From Thermoplasmata archaeon (GTDB taxonomy: Archaea > Thermoplasmatota > Thermoplasmata > Lutacidiplasmatales > UBA184): DNA of 64,000 bases. Positions 9,366-19,371 of the stretch are shown one piece after another. The notes under the pieces are model-generated. The model worked only from the letters and a program-made list of their open reading frames with translations, had not been told where the DNA came from and made no database searches. The stretch is from contig JAJYXQ010000030.1 of the NCBI GenBank assembly GCA_021796385.1, positions 60,607-124,606 of the forward strand. The letters run 5' to 3'. Position numbers and translations under genes: made by a program. Within the stretch, counting starts at the first letter, position 1. Every line of letters begins with the position of its first letter.

Positions 9366-10366
9366 CCGACGTACTCGAACTCAAAGAACTTACGTTCCGT
9401 ATCCCAGGATTCACCCTTGGCCCTATCTCATTCACCTTGGAACAAGGGAAGATTCTTTCGATCGTAGGCCCGAACGGCTCAGGAAAGACCACCCTATTGA
9501 GGATCGTTGCGGGATTGGAACCAGCTACTTCCGGGGACGTCCGGCTCCGAGGTTCGTCCGCAAGGAACGTTCCTGTGGAACGGAGAGGTTTGGGGTTTGT
9601 GTTCCAAGACCTCGCGCTCTTCCCCCACATGACCGTCGAAGAGAACATCGATTACGGGTTGTGGGTCCAGAAGTGGTCGGATCGCGAACGAGCGGAACGA
9701 GTGGCCTCCCTGGCCAGGGACTTTGGCCTAGCACACCTCCTCCGGAAACGACCGGGCGAGCTCTCCGGGGGAGAACGTCAACGGGTTGCTGTTGCACGGG
9801 CGCTAGCGCCCCGACCTAGCCTTCTTCTCTTGGATGAACCGCTCAGCTCTGTCGACCCAGAGAATCGTCGGAACTTCCTTGCGGACCTCAAACTTCGCTT
9901 GACGGAGGACCATGTGACGGTGCTTCATGTGACCCACGATATCGATGAAGGGAGCTTTCTCTCGGATGAAATGGCGGTTCTATGGGCGGGGCAGATGGCC
10001 CAGTTCGGACCGACCCCAGATGTCCTTCGGCATCCACGGAGCGAACGGGTGGCCCGATTCTTGGGATTCAATGTCTGGAAGGACGGAGAGAGTACGCTGG
10101 CGGCTTTTCCGTCCTCCTTCACATTGGACCTCTCCATTCCCGGACCAACCTATCTAGGGATTGTCCGCATGTTCGGGCGCTCTCTCCAAGGGAATCTCAT
10201 CGACGTCCAGTTGGATGGGTCGGGAGCGTTGATCCGGATCGACCTTGATCCGAGGGACCCCATCTTCGAGACCCTGAAAGTGGGGAATGCCATTACCGTG
10301 AGATGCAAAGAGAGCATACCGGTCGCGCCCGATATGGAAGGCAGTTCACCGACACCGGGGGCATGA
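9362..10366 (+). CDS. thiQ: ABC transporter ATP-binding protein (ThiQ-like)
   Basis: Walker A VGPNGSGKTTLL, signature LSGGERQRVAVARAL, Walker B LLLLDEPLSSVD, H-loop VTHD; overlaps permease stop by 4 nt. Confidence 0.85.
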   Translation: MTDVLELKELTFRIPGFTLGPISFTLEQGKILSIVGPNGSGKTTLLRIVAGLEPATSGDVRLRGSSARNVPVERRGLGFVFQDLALFPHMTVEENIDYGLWVQKWSDRERAERVASLARDFGLAHLLRKRPGELSGGERQRVAVARALAPRPSLLLLDEPLSSVDPENRRNFLADLKLRLTEDHVTVLHVTHDIDEGSFLSDEMAVLWAGQMAQFGPTPDVLRHPRSERVARFLGFNVWKDGESTLAAFPSSFTLDLSIPGPTYLGIVRMFGRSLQGNLIDVQLDGSGALIRIDLDPRDPIFETLKVGNAITVRCKESIPVAPDMEGSSPTPGA

Positions 10367-10377
10367 ACCGCGGGAGA

Positions 10378-11250
10378 TCACCGCCGTTGCGTACGATGTG
10401 AAGTGCGGCGAATGGATTTCGCCTGGCTTCGCTTCTTTAGGGGAGGAGTCCGCGAGGATGGTTGCACTGACCTTCGAGCATCCTCGATCCTCTGGAGCAA
10501 GGCATCTCGTAGATCCGCCGGTACTCGAGGCAAACCTGGTTCCGTTGCCGGGCGCAACTCCTCGACCCGGCCGTCCCGGGTTCCAACGTATACCCGGTTG
10601 GTCATTCGGACAAAGAGGCCCGACTCCACGACCCCTCGGATACTGCGGATCCCGGCTTCCAGTTCCGCGGGATCGATGGTCCTGTCAGGTATTCGGCAAT
10701 CCAGAATCTCACAATGATTGTCGGTCAAGTAGGGTACGATGGCCCCTCCCGGGGAGAGCCGAAGTGTCGGTTCAAGCTTGAGTTCTCGCAAACGACGGCC
10801 GACATAGGGGGCCGCGAAAGGGATCACCTCCACGGGCAATAAGCTGTGCTCCCCGATCCGGTGCACGATCTTGGTGAAATCGACCATGATGATCAGCCGC
10901 TCTGCCATCGTTGCCAGCAACTTTTCCCGGGTAAGGGCTCCGCCGCCACCCTTGATGAGGGTGAGGTCCGGGGCAACCTCATCGGCACCATCCAACATGA
11001 GGGAAAAGTCAGAGACCTGATCCAGGTTCCGCAAGGGGAGCCGGGCCTCCTCGACCAGTTGCTCGCTGTGTTTCGATGCCGCTACGATGGAGGGTTTGCG
11101 TGTAGAACCTTCGAACTTGCGACCCAGGGCCCGGATGGCCTTGTCCACCGTGGAACCACTTCCGATAGCAATAGTGGCTCCCTCATTCACCAACTCTACG
11201 GCCGCCAAGGCAGATAGTTCCTTTGCAATCTCGCTTGCCGAGTGTGCCAT
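10378..11250 (-). CDS. rpiA: Ribose-5-phosphate isomerase A
   Basis: IAIGSGSTVDKAIRALG, LMLDGADEVAPDLTLIKGGGGALTREKLLA, VDFTKIVHRIGEHSLLPVEVIPFA. Start at MAHSASE, about 25 nt from a TATA-like element. Confidence 0.9.
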   Translation of the reverse strand: MAHSASEIAKELSALAAVELVNEGATIAIGSGSTVDKAIRALGRKFEGSTRKPSIVAASKHSEQLVEEARLPLRNLDQVSDFSLMLDGADEVAPDLTLIKGGGGALTREKLLATMAERLIIMVDFTKIVHRIGEHSLLPVEVIPFAAPYVGRRLRELKLEPTLRLSPGGAIVPYLTDNHCEILDCRIPDRTIDPAELEAGIRSIRGVVESGLFVRMTNRVYVGTRDGRVEELRPATEPGLPRVPADLRDALLQRIEDARRSVQPSSRTPPLKKRSQAKSIRRTSHRTQRR

Positions 11251-11356
11251 TCGATCTTGATTCACTACCACGGGATATTTAAGCACGCGATTTCGCTATT
11301 CCCTCTGGTCGCGATAAGGTCCCGGTCTGCGCCTTGGGACGATGGAGGGAATGCGA

Positions 11357-12019
11357 CTAGGACTTTCCCGACTCTTCGAGCGTGAAGACGCAGCTCGTGG
11401 CACCACGAGCCATCGTCTCCCGACAAGACACCTTATACGGGTACACCAGGCGTTCCATGAACGTCTTGTGGTAGGCTTCGCAGAACAAGTTGGGGTGCTT
11501 CATCGCATTCGAGCGGAAGATGCAGTTGTGGTTGACTATCGCAACCCCCTTGGAGGTTCGGATGAGCTCGGCCCGCTCCCCCATCTGGTTCATCAGATTC
11601 ACGAGCGCAGCGGGACGGTCCACCGTATCCGTGTTCTCCGATGGGCGCTTCATATCCATGGCAGCCGCATCCCCCAGTTTCTGGCCCATGCGGACAAAGA
11701 GGTCCCGGAGGTACTTCTCCCCCTCCTTTTCCGAGACCGTCGTGATGAGTGCATCGGCGAGAAGATCATACCGCTTGGTGAACAACTCATGTCCGGCGCT
11801 CGTGAGCATGAACTTCTTCTTCGGGCGTCCGACCCCCTCCCGTAGGAACTTAGAGGAGAGGAGGCCCATCTCTACCATCTTCTCGAGGTGCATGCGGATG
11901 GCACTCTCCCGTATCTTCAGCCGGCTGGAGAGTTCCCTCGCGGTTCGGGCGCCTTGAAGGAGCTGATTCAAGATGTTTACCTTGGTGCCTTCCCCGAGAA
12001 TGGCTTCCATCGAATCCAT
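11357..12019 (-). CDS. Winged-helix regulator with C-terminal Cys motif (SufR/COG2345-like)
   Basis: N-terminal wHTH (ILNQLLQGARTARELSSRLKIRESAIRMHLEKMVEMGLL); C-terminal NHNC-x13-C-x18-C-x10-C. Confidence 0.7.
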   Translation of the reverse strand: MDSMEAILGEGTKVNILNQLLQGARTARELSSRLKIRESAIRMHLEKMVEMGLLSSKFLREGVGRPKKKFMLTSAGHELFTKRYDLLADALITTVSEKEGEKYLRDLFVRMGQKLGDAAAMDMKRPSENTDTVDRPAALVNLMNQMGERAELIRTSKGVAIVNHNCIFRSNAMKHPNLFCEAYHKTFMERLVYPYKVSCRETMARGATSCVFTLEESGKS

Positions 12020-12082
12020 GTCCGCCTCTTCAACCTCAAAAATACATACCTTCTCTACAATATAATAGTGACTCCGAACAGC

Positions 12083-13024
12083 TCATCTCGTCGTGGGTGT
12101 CGAATTCGGACGAAGGACCCGAAGCCCCCTTGGAAGTAGGCTGTACCGAACGGGGAGATGACCCACGATCTCCCCATCAGCTTCCACGATATCCCCCCGG
12201 GCACCGCGGATGTTTAGACTCTGGGTTCGTTCCCTATGGACGCCCGGTAACCGGATGTAGCTGCCGTCCTTGAACCGGGACAGGTTCTTCAAGATCTTGA
12301 TGCGGGGAAATGCCCCGCGTATGGCTTCCCGTGAGACCACGATAAGCTCGAAGAGACCGTCGTCTAGTTGGGCGCCCGGGGCGGTATGCATCCCCCCCCC
12401 AGAGTGTGTCCCGTTGGCCAACAGGATGTTCACGAACTCGACCGGCTCCTTCCGGAACGGGAGATCGAGCGTAGCGGAAATGCAGCGGACATGCATCGCC
12501 TCCGCCAACGAGGCCATAGTGTACGCTCTCCTTCCAGATCGGCGTTGGGACCGGTTCACCCGCTCCACCACGCGTGCACCGAGGCCAACGTAAGATTGAT
12601 TTATCCAGTATCGCCGCGGAGACTCCTCAAAGTCCAGCACTCCGATATCGACGGGCATGGGATCGTAGCGCGGCAACATCCCCAATACAGCATCCGTCTG
12701 GGCCGGATAGCCAAGGCCCCTCGCAAAGTCCCCTCCGGTGCCCCGGGGGATCGGGACCAAGATCGGAAGCTCTGTTGCGGTCCTTCCACTGTTCATAAGT
12801 CCATTCACAACACCATTGAGCGTTCCATCACCACCCACGGAAAGCAGGAGCTCGGTCCCGTCCGTTGAGCACTCCCTCCCGAGTCGAACTTCATCCCCGG
12901 CACATTGAGTTTCCAATAAGCGAGCCTCCGGAAAGTGCTCTCGAAGCGTCTCCTTGAGGCTAGACTGGCCCTCCGGTGAGAGTCCCCTTCCCGCCTTGGG
13001 ATTGATGATGATCGATGTCTTCAC
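12083..13024 (-). CDS. Diacylglycerol/sphingosine kinase family lipid kinase (YegS/DagK-like)
   Basis: IIINPKAGRG, LLSVGGDGTLNGVVNGLM, PRGTGGDFARGLG motifs; 4-nt overlap with upstream glpD. Confidence 0.85.
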   Translation of the reverse strand: MKTSIIINPKAGRGLSPEGQSSLKETLREHFPEARLLETQCAGDEVRLGRECSTDGTELLLSVGGDGTLNGVVNGLMNSGRTATELPILVPIPRGTGGDFARGLGYPAQTDAVLGMLPRYDPMPVDIGVLDFEESPRRYWINQSYVGLGARVVERVNRSQRRSGRRAYTMASLAEAMHVRCISATLDLPFRKEPVEFVNILLANGTHSGGGMHTAPGAQLDDGLFELIVVSREAIRGAFPRIKILKNLSRFKDGSYIRLPGVHRERTQSLNIRGARGDIVEADGEIVGHLPVRYSLLPRGLRVLRPNSTPTTR

Positions 13025-14553
13025 GAGCCTTTCCTCCCATCACCTTGCAAATCGTAAATGGCACGGTGCAATTCCGCAAGGTGGGTTTGATAGGTCCTCA
13101 GCATCTCCTCGCGATCGGTTTCTGACCAAGACAAGGTCCGGCCTACCACCTTAGAGAGTTCCGTAAGCATGGACACGAAGTGCGGGTCCAAACGCTCTAG
13201 GTAATGTAGTCGCCGATCCACGACGTCTTCGAGGGTTGCGGCCAACAAGTCACCCGCCTCGGATTCCACGATGTGGTCCCAGCTCGCCAGGCCGCTCGAT
13301 GGAGTAAGGGGGGGATGGACCCAGTCGGTTCCCGGCCAAGGGCGATCCTCCTGGTCGGGGTGGTCGTTCTCCACCGGGATCCTTGGAGCTCGGATGCCTG
13401 TCACTTCAGAGAACAGCTTCAAGGTTCTCTCGGCCATGGCTGCATGGGTCGTAAGCTTGCCGCCTACCGTTGTGACAAGCCCGCTCGGATCGCTCTGTAC
13501 CACATCCTCCCGGGAAAGCTCTCCGGGCGTTTGTCCGACGCCCGCAAGAAGGGGGCGAAGTCCGGCATAGGCATCTACGATATCCATCACTCCGACCTTG
13601 AGGTTCGGGAATTCCCGATGGATAGTGTCGAGGAGATACGACACATCCTTCTTCTCGGGCACAACGGCATCCAGGTCTCCGGAATAGTCTGTGTCGGTCG
13701 TCCCGACGATCGTAAGCCTGCCGTAGGGAAGCGCAAAAACCCAGCGGTGGTCCGGGGCTTCCAGTACGACCGCATCGTTCACGGGGAATCGGTCGTGGGG
13801 AAACACGAGGTGGACCCCTTTTGAAGGCCGTAGTGCGGGAGTTTTCGATGCTCCCGCCCACTGGCCAGACCACACACCGGCAGCGTTGACCACTCCCCGG
13901 GCTCGAACCCGTCCCACGGTGCCCCCAATGGCGTCCCGGAATTCCACTCCAATGACTTTTCCCTCTTCTTGAATAAGACGCGTGACCCGGGCATGGTTCA
14001 ATGCGACACCGCCATGGCGGATCGTGGTCCGGACCAGATCCAGCACCAGTAGGACATCGTCGACCACCCCTTCATAGTACAACACTCCCCCGCGAAGTCG
14101 GTCCGTCCGAAGCGAGGGAACTCGCTTCCGGACCTCGTCTGCGGAGAGCACGCGACGTGGACCCAGGGCTAACTTCCCTGACAATCGTTGGTACATCCAA
14201 GTCCCGAACCGAAGCTTGAATCCATCCATAGCCGAACCTCGAATCGGTAACAGAAAGGGGACGACACGGGCGCGCCGCGTTCCCAACCGGCGCACCAACC
14301 TTCCTCGCTCTCTCAGTGCTTCCTTCACCAGGGAGATGTGACCCTGCTCGAGGTAGCGGAGCCCCCCGTGCAACATCTTGGAAGAAGCGCTCGATGTGCC
14401 GGATCCGAAGTCATTCTTTTCGATCAAAAGCGTGGTAAGTCCGCTGCGGGCGGCGCGGGAGGCAATCGCCGCGCCCGTGATGCCAGCACCGACGATCACG
14501 ATGTCGAAGGCCTCTGAAGATAGCCTCTGGAGGACCTCCCGCCGAGCAATCAT
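13021..14553 (-). CDS. glpD: FAD-dependent glycerol-3-phosphate dehydrogenase
   Basis: FDIVIVGAGITGAAIASRAARSGLTTLLIEKNDFGSGTSSASSKMLHGGLRYLEQG; VDDVLLVLDLVRTTIRHGG; VGTTDTDYSGD. Start trimmed to MIARREVL, giving a 4-nt overlap with the upstream gene. Confidence 0.88.
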   Translation of the reverse strand: MIARREVLQRLSSEAFDIVIVGAGITGAAIASRAARSGLTTLLIEKNDFGSGTSSASSKMLHGGLRYLEQGHISLVKEALRERGRLVRRLGTRRARVVPFLLPIRGSAMDGFKLRFGTWMYQRLSGKLALGPRRVLSADEVRKRVPSLRTDRLRGGVLYYEGVVDDVLLVLDLVRTTIRHGGVALNHARVTRLIQEEGKVIGVEFRDAIGGTVGRVRARGVVNAAGVWSGQWAGASKTPALRPSKGVHLVFPHDRFPVNDAVVLEAPDHRWVFALPYGRLTIVGTTDTDYSGDLDAVVPEKKDVSYLLDTIHREFPNLKVGVMDIVDAYAGLRPLLAGVGQTPGELSREDVVQSDPSGLVTTVGGKLTTHAAMAERTLKLFSEVTGIRAPRIPVENDHPDQEDRPWPGTDWVHPPLTPSSGLASWDHIVESEAGDLLAATLEDVVDRRLHYLERLDPHFVSMLTELSKVVGRTLSWSETDREEMLRTYQTHLAELHRAIYDLQGDGRKGS

Positions 14554-16196
14554 GGTTGGGGTCGCAACGGAAGGGTTTTGCCTGGATTCAACAGTCCCTT
14601 GGGGTCGAGCTTCGATTTCATGCTCCAGAGCACGTCTCGGGCCACACCCTCCCAGAGGGGGCTCACCCAAGGTCTGTGCATGCTCCCGATTCCGTGGTGG
14701 TGGCTTAAGGAGCCATGGTGGGAGGTGATTGCCCCCATCGCCGCCCTCTTCAACGTGGTGAAAGGTTCGTCGACACCTTCTGGGCTCTGCTGAGTGATCA
14801 GAGTGAGATACAGGCAGGCTCCATGCGAAGTGGCGTGAGATAAATGAGTACCAATGAAGAGGGGGAGTCTCAGGCTCCTCGCCGCTTCTTGGAGTCGGCT
14901 GTGCAAGGCATCGTACAGTCCCTGCAAAGTGCTCCAGGCAGTACCGGTTTCCAGCGTCTCAACGAAGAGGCCGTGATCCATGAGGAGGTCTCTAAGATAA
15001 GGCAGAGAGAACCGCTCCTTTCGCCACGATTCACCCGCGCCTCGGCCGACGTCGATGCCCCCCGCCCGGGCAAGCAGTGGGACGGCTCGCTTCCAGCCAG
15101 CGTCCACTGCCGAGCGGTCTCCCTCGAAACCCAAGATCCCTAGGCACGTTCCCCCCTGGGCCACACCGTGGTATCCTAGATAGGTCCTTTCGAGGACTCC
15201 TTTGAGCCCGAGCGGTGCCTCACGTCCGGCAAGGGTCAGCCGGGTCTCCGCCGGATCGGACAGGCGAATTACGGCGGGTACAACTGGCCCGGCCGCCACT
15301 TCCTGGAGGAAAACAAGGGCATCCTTCCAATCTTTCAATAACAGGGCACGGTAGGTCGCGCTCTCGGGTCTTGGGGAGAGGGAAAGGGTGGCATCCGTAA
15401 GGATTCCCAACGTTCCCTCAGAGCCTATGAAGAGTGAATCGACCGATGGGCCGGTCGCCTCTTCGATCGGACGTTCCCAGCGCACCTCCCCGCCAGGGGT
15501 TTGCACGGTCAGGCCCATGACCCGATGGCTGATGTCCCCATACAATGACGAAGCTTGACCTGAGGACCTAGTGGCGATCCAACCCCCAAGGGTGGAAAAC
15601 TCGAAGGATTGTGGAAAATGACCGAGAGTGAGACCCCTGGCCTGCAACCTCTGCTCAAGGTCGGGTCCAAAGATACCACATTCAAAACTTCCGAGTTGAT
15701 CCCTCGGGCTGATCTTCAAGGTCCGGTTCATCCGCTCAAGGGAGAGCGTGACCACGCCCCGGTGGTTATCTGTCTCTGGGGTCACACCTCCCACCACCGA
15801 AGTTCCTCCTCCCCAGGGAATCACCGCGAGGTCCTGCTGCATGGCCAAGTCCAGCACCTTCCGGACCTCTTCCACCGAGGTCGGGTAGGCCACAGCATCC
15901 GTGACCCATTTCGCGTCTCCCCTACGGGCTGAGAGGACATCTACATACGATCGGCCGAACGAATGGGAGACACGAATGTCATCCTCCATCCGAACGAATC
16001 CAAGGCCCCCGACTTCTGCAGGACGAAGACGGGAGGGAGGGGCCCGGATGGGAACTGCTACCGGGACTCGTTCGAACCGAGTAAGCCCGAGCTCCTTTTG
16101 CAAATAGGTAAGAACGCGGTCGGTCCGGGCAGCGGACAGCGCCGCCGTACCGTCTCCCCATCGCCACCACTCGGGTCGTCCTTCACCCGCTCCCAC
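14550..16196 (-). CDS. FAD-binding oxidase, alkyl-DHAP synthase (AGPS)-like
   Basis: KWVTDAVAYPTSVEEVRKVLDLAMQQDLAVIPWGGGTSVVGGV; LGHFPQSFEFSTLGGWIATRSSGQASSLYGDI; GSEGTLGILTDATL; HLSHATSHGACLYLT. Confidence 0.85.
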   Translation of the reverse strand: MGAGEGRPEWWRWGDGTAALSAARTDRVLTYLQKELGLTRFERVPVAVPIRAPPSRLRPAEVGGLGFVRMEDDIRVSHSFGRSYVDVLSARRGDAKWVTDAVAYPTSVEEVRKVLDLAMQQDLAVIPWGGGTSVVGGVTPETDNHRGVVTLSLERMNRTLKISPRDQLGSFECGIFGPDLEQRLQARGLTLGHFPQSFEFSTLGGWIATRSSGQASSLYGDISHRVMGLTVQTPGGEVRWERPIEEATGPSVDSLFIGSEGTLGILTDATLSLSPRPESATYRALLLKDWKDALVFLQEVAAGPVVPAVIRLSDPAETRLTLAGREAPLGLKGVLERTYLGYHGVAQGGTCLGILGFEGDRSAVDAGWKRAVPLLARAGGIDVGRGAGESWRKERFSLPYLRDLLMDHGLFVETLETGTAWSTLQGLYDALHSRLQEAARSLRLPLFIGTHLSHATSHGACLYLTLITQQSPEGVDEPFTTLKRAAMGAITSHHGSLSHHHGIGSMHRPWVSPLWEGVARDVLWSMKSKLDPKGLLNPGKTLPLRPQP

Positions 16197-16341
16197 GGCA
16201 TTCGGGTCTCATGCCTGAGGGCTCATAAGGAGGTCCCGTACGCCCTGGTCTGTCCCGGATGCCGCCTGTGACCTACCCCTTCGCCGAAAGAACCCTTCGG
16301 TTTGTGTAAATCTATTATAGCTCGAAAGGTGAAGACCCCTC

Positions 16342-17151
16342 ATGCCCGAATCGATGGTGAATGGGTTCAAGATGAACTACACCGATACCGGCAAAGGGGA
16401 GAACCTCGTGTTGCTTCACGGCCTCGGGGGCAATGGCCGGGCCTGGGAGGGGCAGATTGAGTTCTTTTCCCCAATGATGCGTGTCATTGCCCCCGACCTC
16501 CGGGGCCATGGCCGGTCCGAACCGCCCAATGCGGAATCCTACACACCCTTCAATCATGCGGAGGATGTTGTGGCACTCCTGGACTTCCTCAAGGTTGAAA
16601 AGGCTTGGTTCGTGGGACTCAGTGCGGGGGGCTTCGTAACGCAGGCCATCGCGCTGCGACATCCCGAGCGAGTGAAGGGCATCATCCTCGCCGCCACTTC
16701 GCCATATGTCGATAAGGACATCGTGGCCGTGGGACAGAAGTGGATGGAGGTATACCTCAAGGGGGGAAAAGATGCGTACCTCGACAGGGTGGTCAAGGAC
16801 ATCTTTACCTTGGATTTCTACTTGGCCCACCAAGATGTCGTAGATCGCTTCATTGAGACCCAAAAACACTTGGACTTCAAGGCCATAGCCCCTTCCGGGC
16901 GCGGGAACATCGGGTTCGATGTGCGCCACGAGCTCGTGAAGATGAAATTGCCAGTGCTCGCCATCCACGGTCTCAACGACCGGGTTGTGGACCCCGCATA
17001 TGCCCGAAGGGTACGGCAAGCCGTAGTCGGCGCCGAGGTAAAGCTGATGCCGGACACCGGTCACATGCTCAATGTCGAGCGTCCGGAAGAGTTCAATCAA
17101 GCCATCTTGGATTTCATGGCACGGCATGGGGCCGACTTCCATCGGAGTTGA
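16342..17151 (+). CDS. Alpha/beta hydrolase
   Basis: LVLLHGLGGNGRAW, DLRGHGRS, FVGLSAGGFVTQAIALRHPERV, DTGHMLNVERPEEFN. Confidence 0.9.
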   Translation: MPESMVNGFKMNYTDTGKGENLVLLHGLGGNGRAWEGQIEFFSPMMRVIAPDLRGHGRSEPPNAESYTPFNHAEDVVALLDFLKVEKAWFVGLSAGGFVTQAIALRHPERVKGIILAATSPYVDKDIVAVGQKWMEVYLKGGKDAYLDRVVKDIFTLDFYLAHQDVVDRFIETQKHLDFKAIAPSGRGNIGFDVRHELVKMKLPVLAIHGLNDRVVDPAYARRVRQAVVGAEVKLMPDTGHMLNVERPEEFNQAILDFMARHGADFHRS

Positions 17152-17186
17152 GGCGAGACCCAGGCCACTCTACTTTGGGAATCTCA

Positions 17187-19229
17187 ATGTCGGGTAAACT
17201 TCGGAAGAATCCGTCGCTGAGAAGGGGCTCGAGCCATCGATCCCATCAAAGTCGGGAATCTCGAAGAATTGTGCCGCTCCGGTTTTCCGTGGCCCACATG
17301 TTGCCGGAGGTCTATCCACAGGAAGACTTCTATCGGTACGCCACCGGGAAGTGGCTCCAAAGGAATCCCGTACCAGCCAACAAGGCTCGATGGGCGGGCT
17401 TTGACGAGCTTGTCGAACAAAACTACAGCCTCCTGAGGAAGATAATGCAGGAGGCCTCGACCGTCGACCCAAAACACTCGTCCTCAGAGCAGCGAAGGGT
17501 GGGGGACTTCTATACGGCAGCGATGGATTGGGACCGGAGGAACCGGCTGGGATTGCGTCCCATCTTGGCAGACCTCGAAGCGATCCGAGGGATATCCTCG
17601 GCCCCGCAAGTTGCCGTGGCCTTGGCTCGGTTCCATCGGAATGCCGATCCGACCGGATTCACGGTCCGTTCGGCTCCTGATTGGAAGCACAGCGAGCGGT
17701 ATGCCCTGTATCTTTTGCAGGGAGGTTTGTCCCTTCCCGATAGGGAGTATTACCTAGCGACCCACTTCGCTCCGGTGCGAGCTTCGTTCTTGAATCATAT
17801 CGCGCGCTTGGAATCCCTAAGCGGGACCCCCTCAGGGGAAGCACGTCGGCAGGCGAAGATCGTGTTGAGCATCGAAACGGAACTTGCGAGGGCAAGCCGA
17901 AAACGCGAGGACCTCAGGGACCCCCTCACGAACTACCACGCGTTCTCCCGGTCACGCCTATCCGAAACCTTCGATAATCTCGACTGGGACACGTATTTCG
18001 AGGAACTCGGCATCACAGTAAGACAACCCGTCATAGTGGGGCAGCCCGAGTTCTTCGAAGGCGTGAATCGTATGATCCACCAACGCGCCCTTTCCGAGTG
18101 GAAGTCGTACCTTGCATGGCGATTGCTCCACGGTTCGGCTCCCTTTCTAGATCAGAAACGGGTGGCGGAGGATTTCGATTTCTTCCATCGAAAACTGCTC
18201 GGTCAGCGAACTCCCGAACCTTCTTGGCGCGAGGCAGCTCGGACGATCGATCGTTTCATCGGGGAGTCTTTAGGAAAGCTTTACGTCGAGCGCCATTTCC
18301 CACCAGAAGCACGGAAGCGCATCGAGGAGTTGGTCGAAGATATCAAGACGGTATTCCGGGACCGCCTCCGGAACGTCCCATGGATGCGTGCTTCTACCCG
18401 GAAGGAGGCGCTCCGCAAGTTCGAACGATTTCGGACGAAGATCGGTCACCCGAAGCGCTTTAGGAGCTATGCGGGACTGCGCATCGCTCGGGAAGACTTT
18501 CACGGCAACGTCACGCGGTCGGCCCAATTTGAGATGCGCCGTCGGTTGAGAAGAGTTGGAAAACGGGTGGACCCCACGGAATGGCAAATGTCGTCCCCCA
18601 CAGTGAACGCCTATTTCCAGCCGTCCATGAACGAGATCGTGTTCCCGGCGGGCATACTCCAACCTCCGTTCTTCGACAAGGACATGGATGATGCCGTGAA
18701 CTATGGCTCCATTGGGGTCGTGATCGGCCACGAGATCACCCATGGCTATGACGACCAGGGACGAAAATTTGACGCCCGGGGGAATCTCCGGGACTGGTGG
18801 GGAGAAACGGATGCGGCGGAGTTCAATGCCCGAGCCTTACGGATCATCGAACAGTTCCGCAGCTACCATCCCCTTCCGGGCTACACAATCAATGGAAAGC
18901 TGACGCAGGGGGAGAACATAGCCGATTTGGGAGGGGTCAGCCTTGCCTACGAGGCTTTGGAACGGCGCCTGAATGACGGACGAACCGCCGATGTCACCCG
19001 GGATGGGTTCACACCGCGCCAAAGGTTCTTTATTGCCTATGCCCAGACTTGGCGAGAGAACATCCGACCCGAGTTACTTCAAAGACTGCTCACCACCGAT
19101 CCCCATTCCCCCGGGGCTTTCCGAGCGATCGGACCGTTGTCGAACTTCCCTCCTTTCTGGGAGGCGTTCCATATCCCGGAAGGAGCCCGCATGCGACTTC
19201 CCGAAAGCAAGCGTTGCGAAATCTGGTAG
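17187..19229 (+). CDS. M13-family (neprilysin/PepO-like) zinc metallopeptidase
   Basis: VNAYFQPSMNEIVFPAGILQPPFFD, VIGHEITHGYDDQGRKFDARGN, GENIADLGGVSLAYEAL, C-terminal GAFRAIGPLSNFPPFWEAF. Start codon uncertain (TTG 17148, ATG 17187 or 17298). Confidence 0.92.
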   Translation: MSGKLRKNPSLRRGSSHRSHQSRESRRIVPLRFSVAHMLPEVYPQEDFYRYATGKWLQRNPVPANKARWAGFDELVEQNYSLLRKIMQEASTVDPKHSSSEQRRVGDFYTAAMDWDRRNRLGLRPILADLEAIRGISSAPQVAVALARFHRNADPTGFTVRSAPDWKHSERYALYLLQGGLSLPDREYYLATHFAPVRASFLNHIARLESLSGTPSGEARRQAKIVLSIETELARASRKREDLRDPLTNYHAFSRSRLSETFDNLDWDTYFEELGITVRQPVIVGQPEFFEGVNRMIHQRALSEWKSYLAWRLLHGSAPFLDQKRVAEDFDFFHRKLLGQRTPEPSWREAARTIDRFIGESLGKLYVERHFPPEARKRIEELVEDIKTVFRDRLRNVPWMRASTRKEALRKFERFRTKIGHPKRFRSYAGLRIAREDFHGNVTRSAQFEMRRRLRRVGKRVDPTEWQMSSPTVNAYFQPSMNEIVFPAGILQPPFFDKDMDDAVNYGSIGVVIGHEITHGYDDQGRKFDARGNLRDWWGETDAAEFNARALRIIEQFRSYHPLPGYTINGKLTQGENIADLGGVSLAYEALERRLNDGRTADVTRDGFTPRQRFFIAYAQTWRENIRPELLQRLLTTDPHSPGAFRAIGPLSNFPPFWEAFHIPEGARMRLPESKRCEIW

Positions 19230-19333
19230 CCGTAGAGCGGTGGTGGGGTCTATCCGGCAACCAGCGTGATCGTCGAGATCGCACGAACGAACCTTCAACG
19301 TTGCTACGCCCTGACTTCCGAACCGGTGGGTTC

Positions 19334-19361
19334 GGTCTCCCAGCCCGACGGGTGGGAGACC
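19334..19361. terminator. Perfect 9-bp stem-loop between convergent genes
   Basis: GGTCTCCCA-gcccgacggg-TGGGAGACC; no T-tract. Confidence 0.5.
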
Positions 19362-19371
19362 TTGGTTCCGC

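Noticed and set aside
16315-17142. 275-aa minus-strand ORF
   Set aside because: Antisense to a clear alpha/beta hydrolase; no recognisable domain, a typical high-GC shadow ORF.
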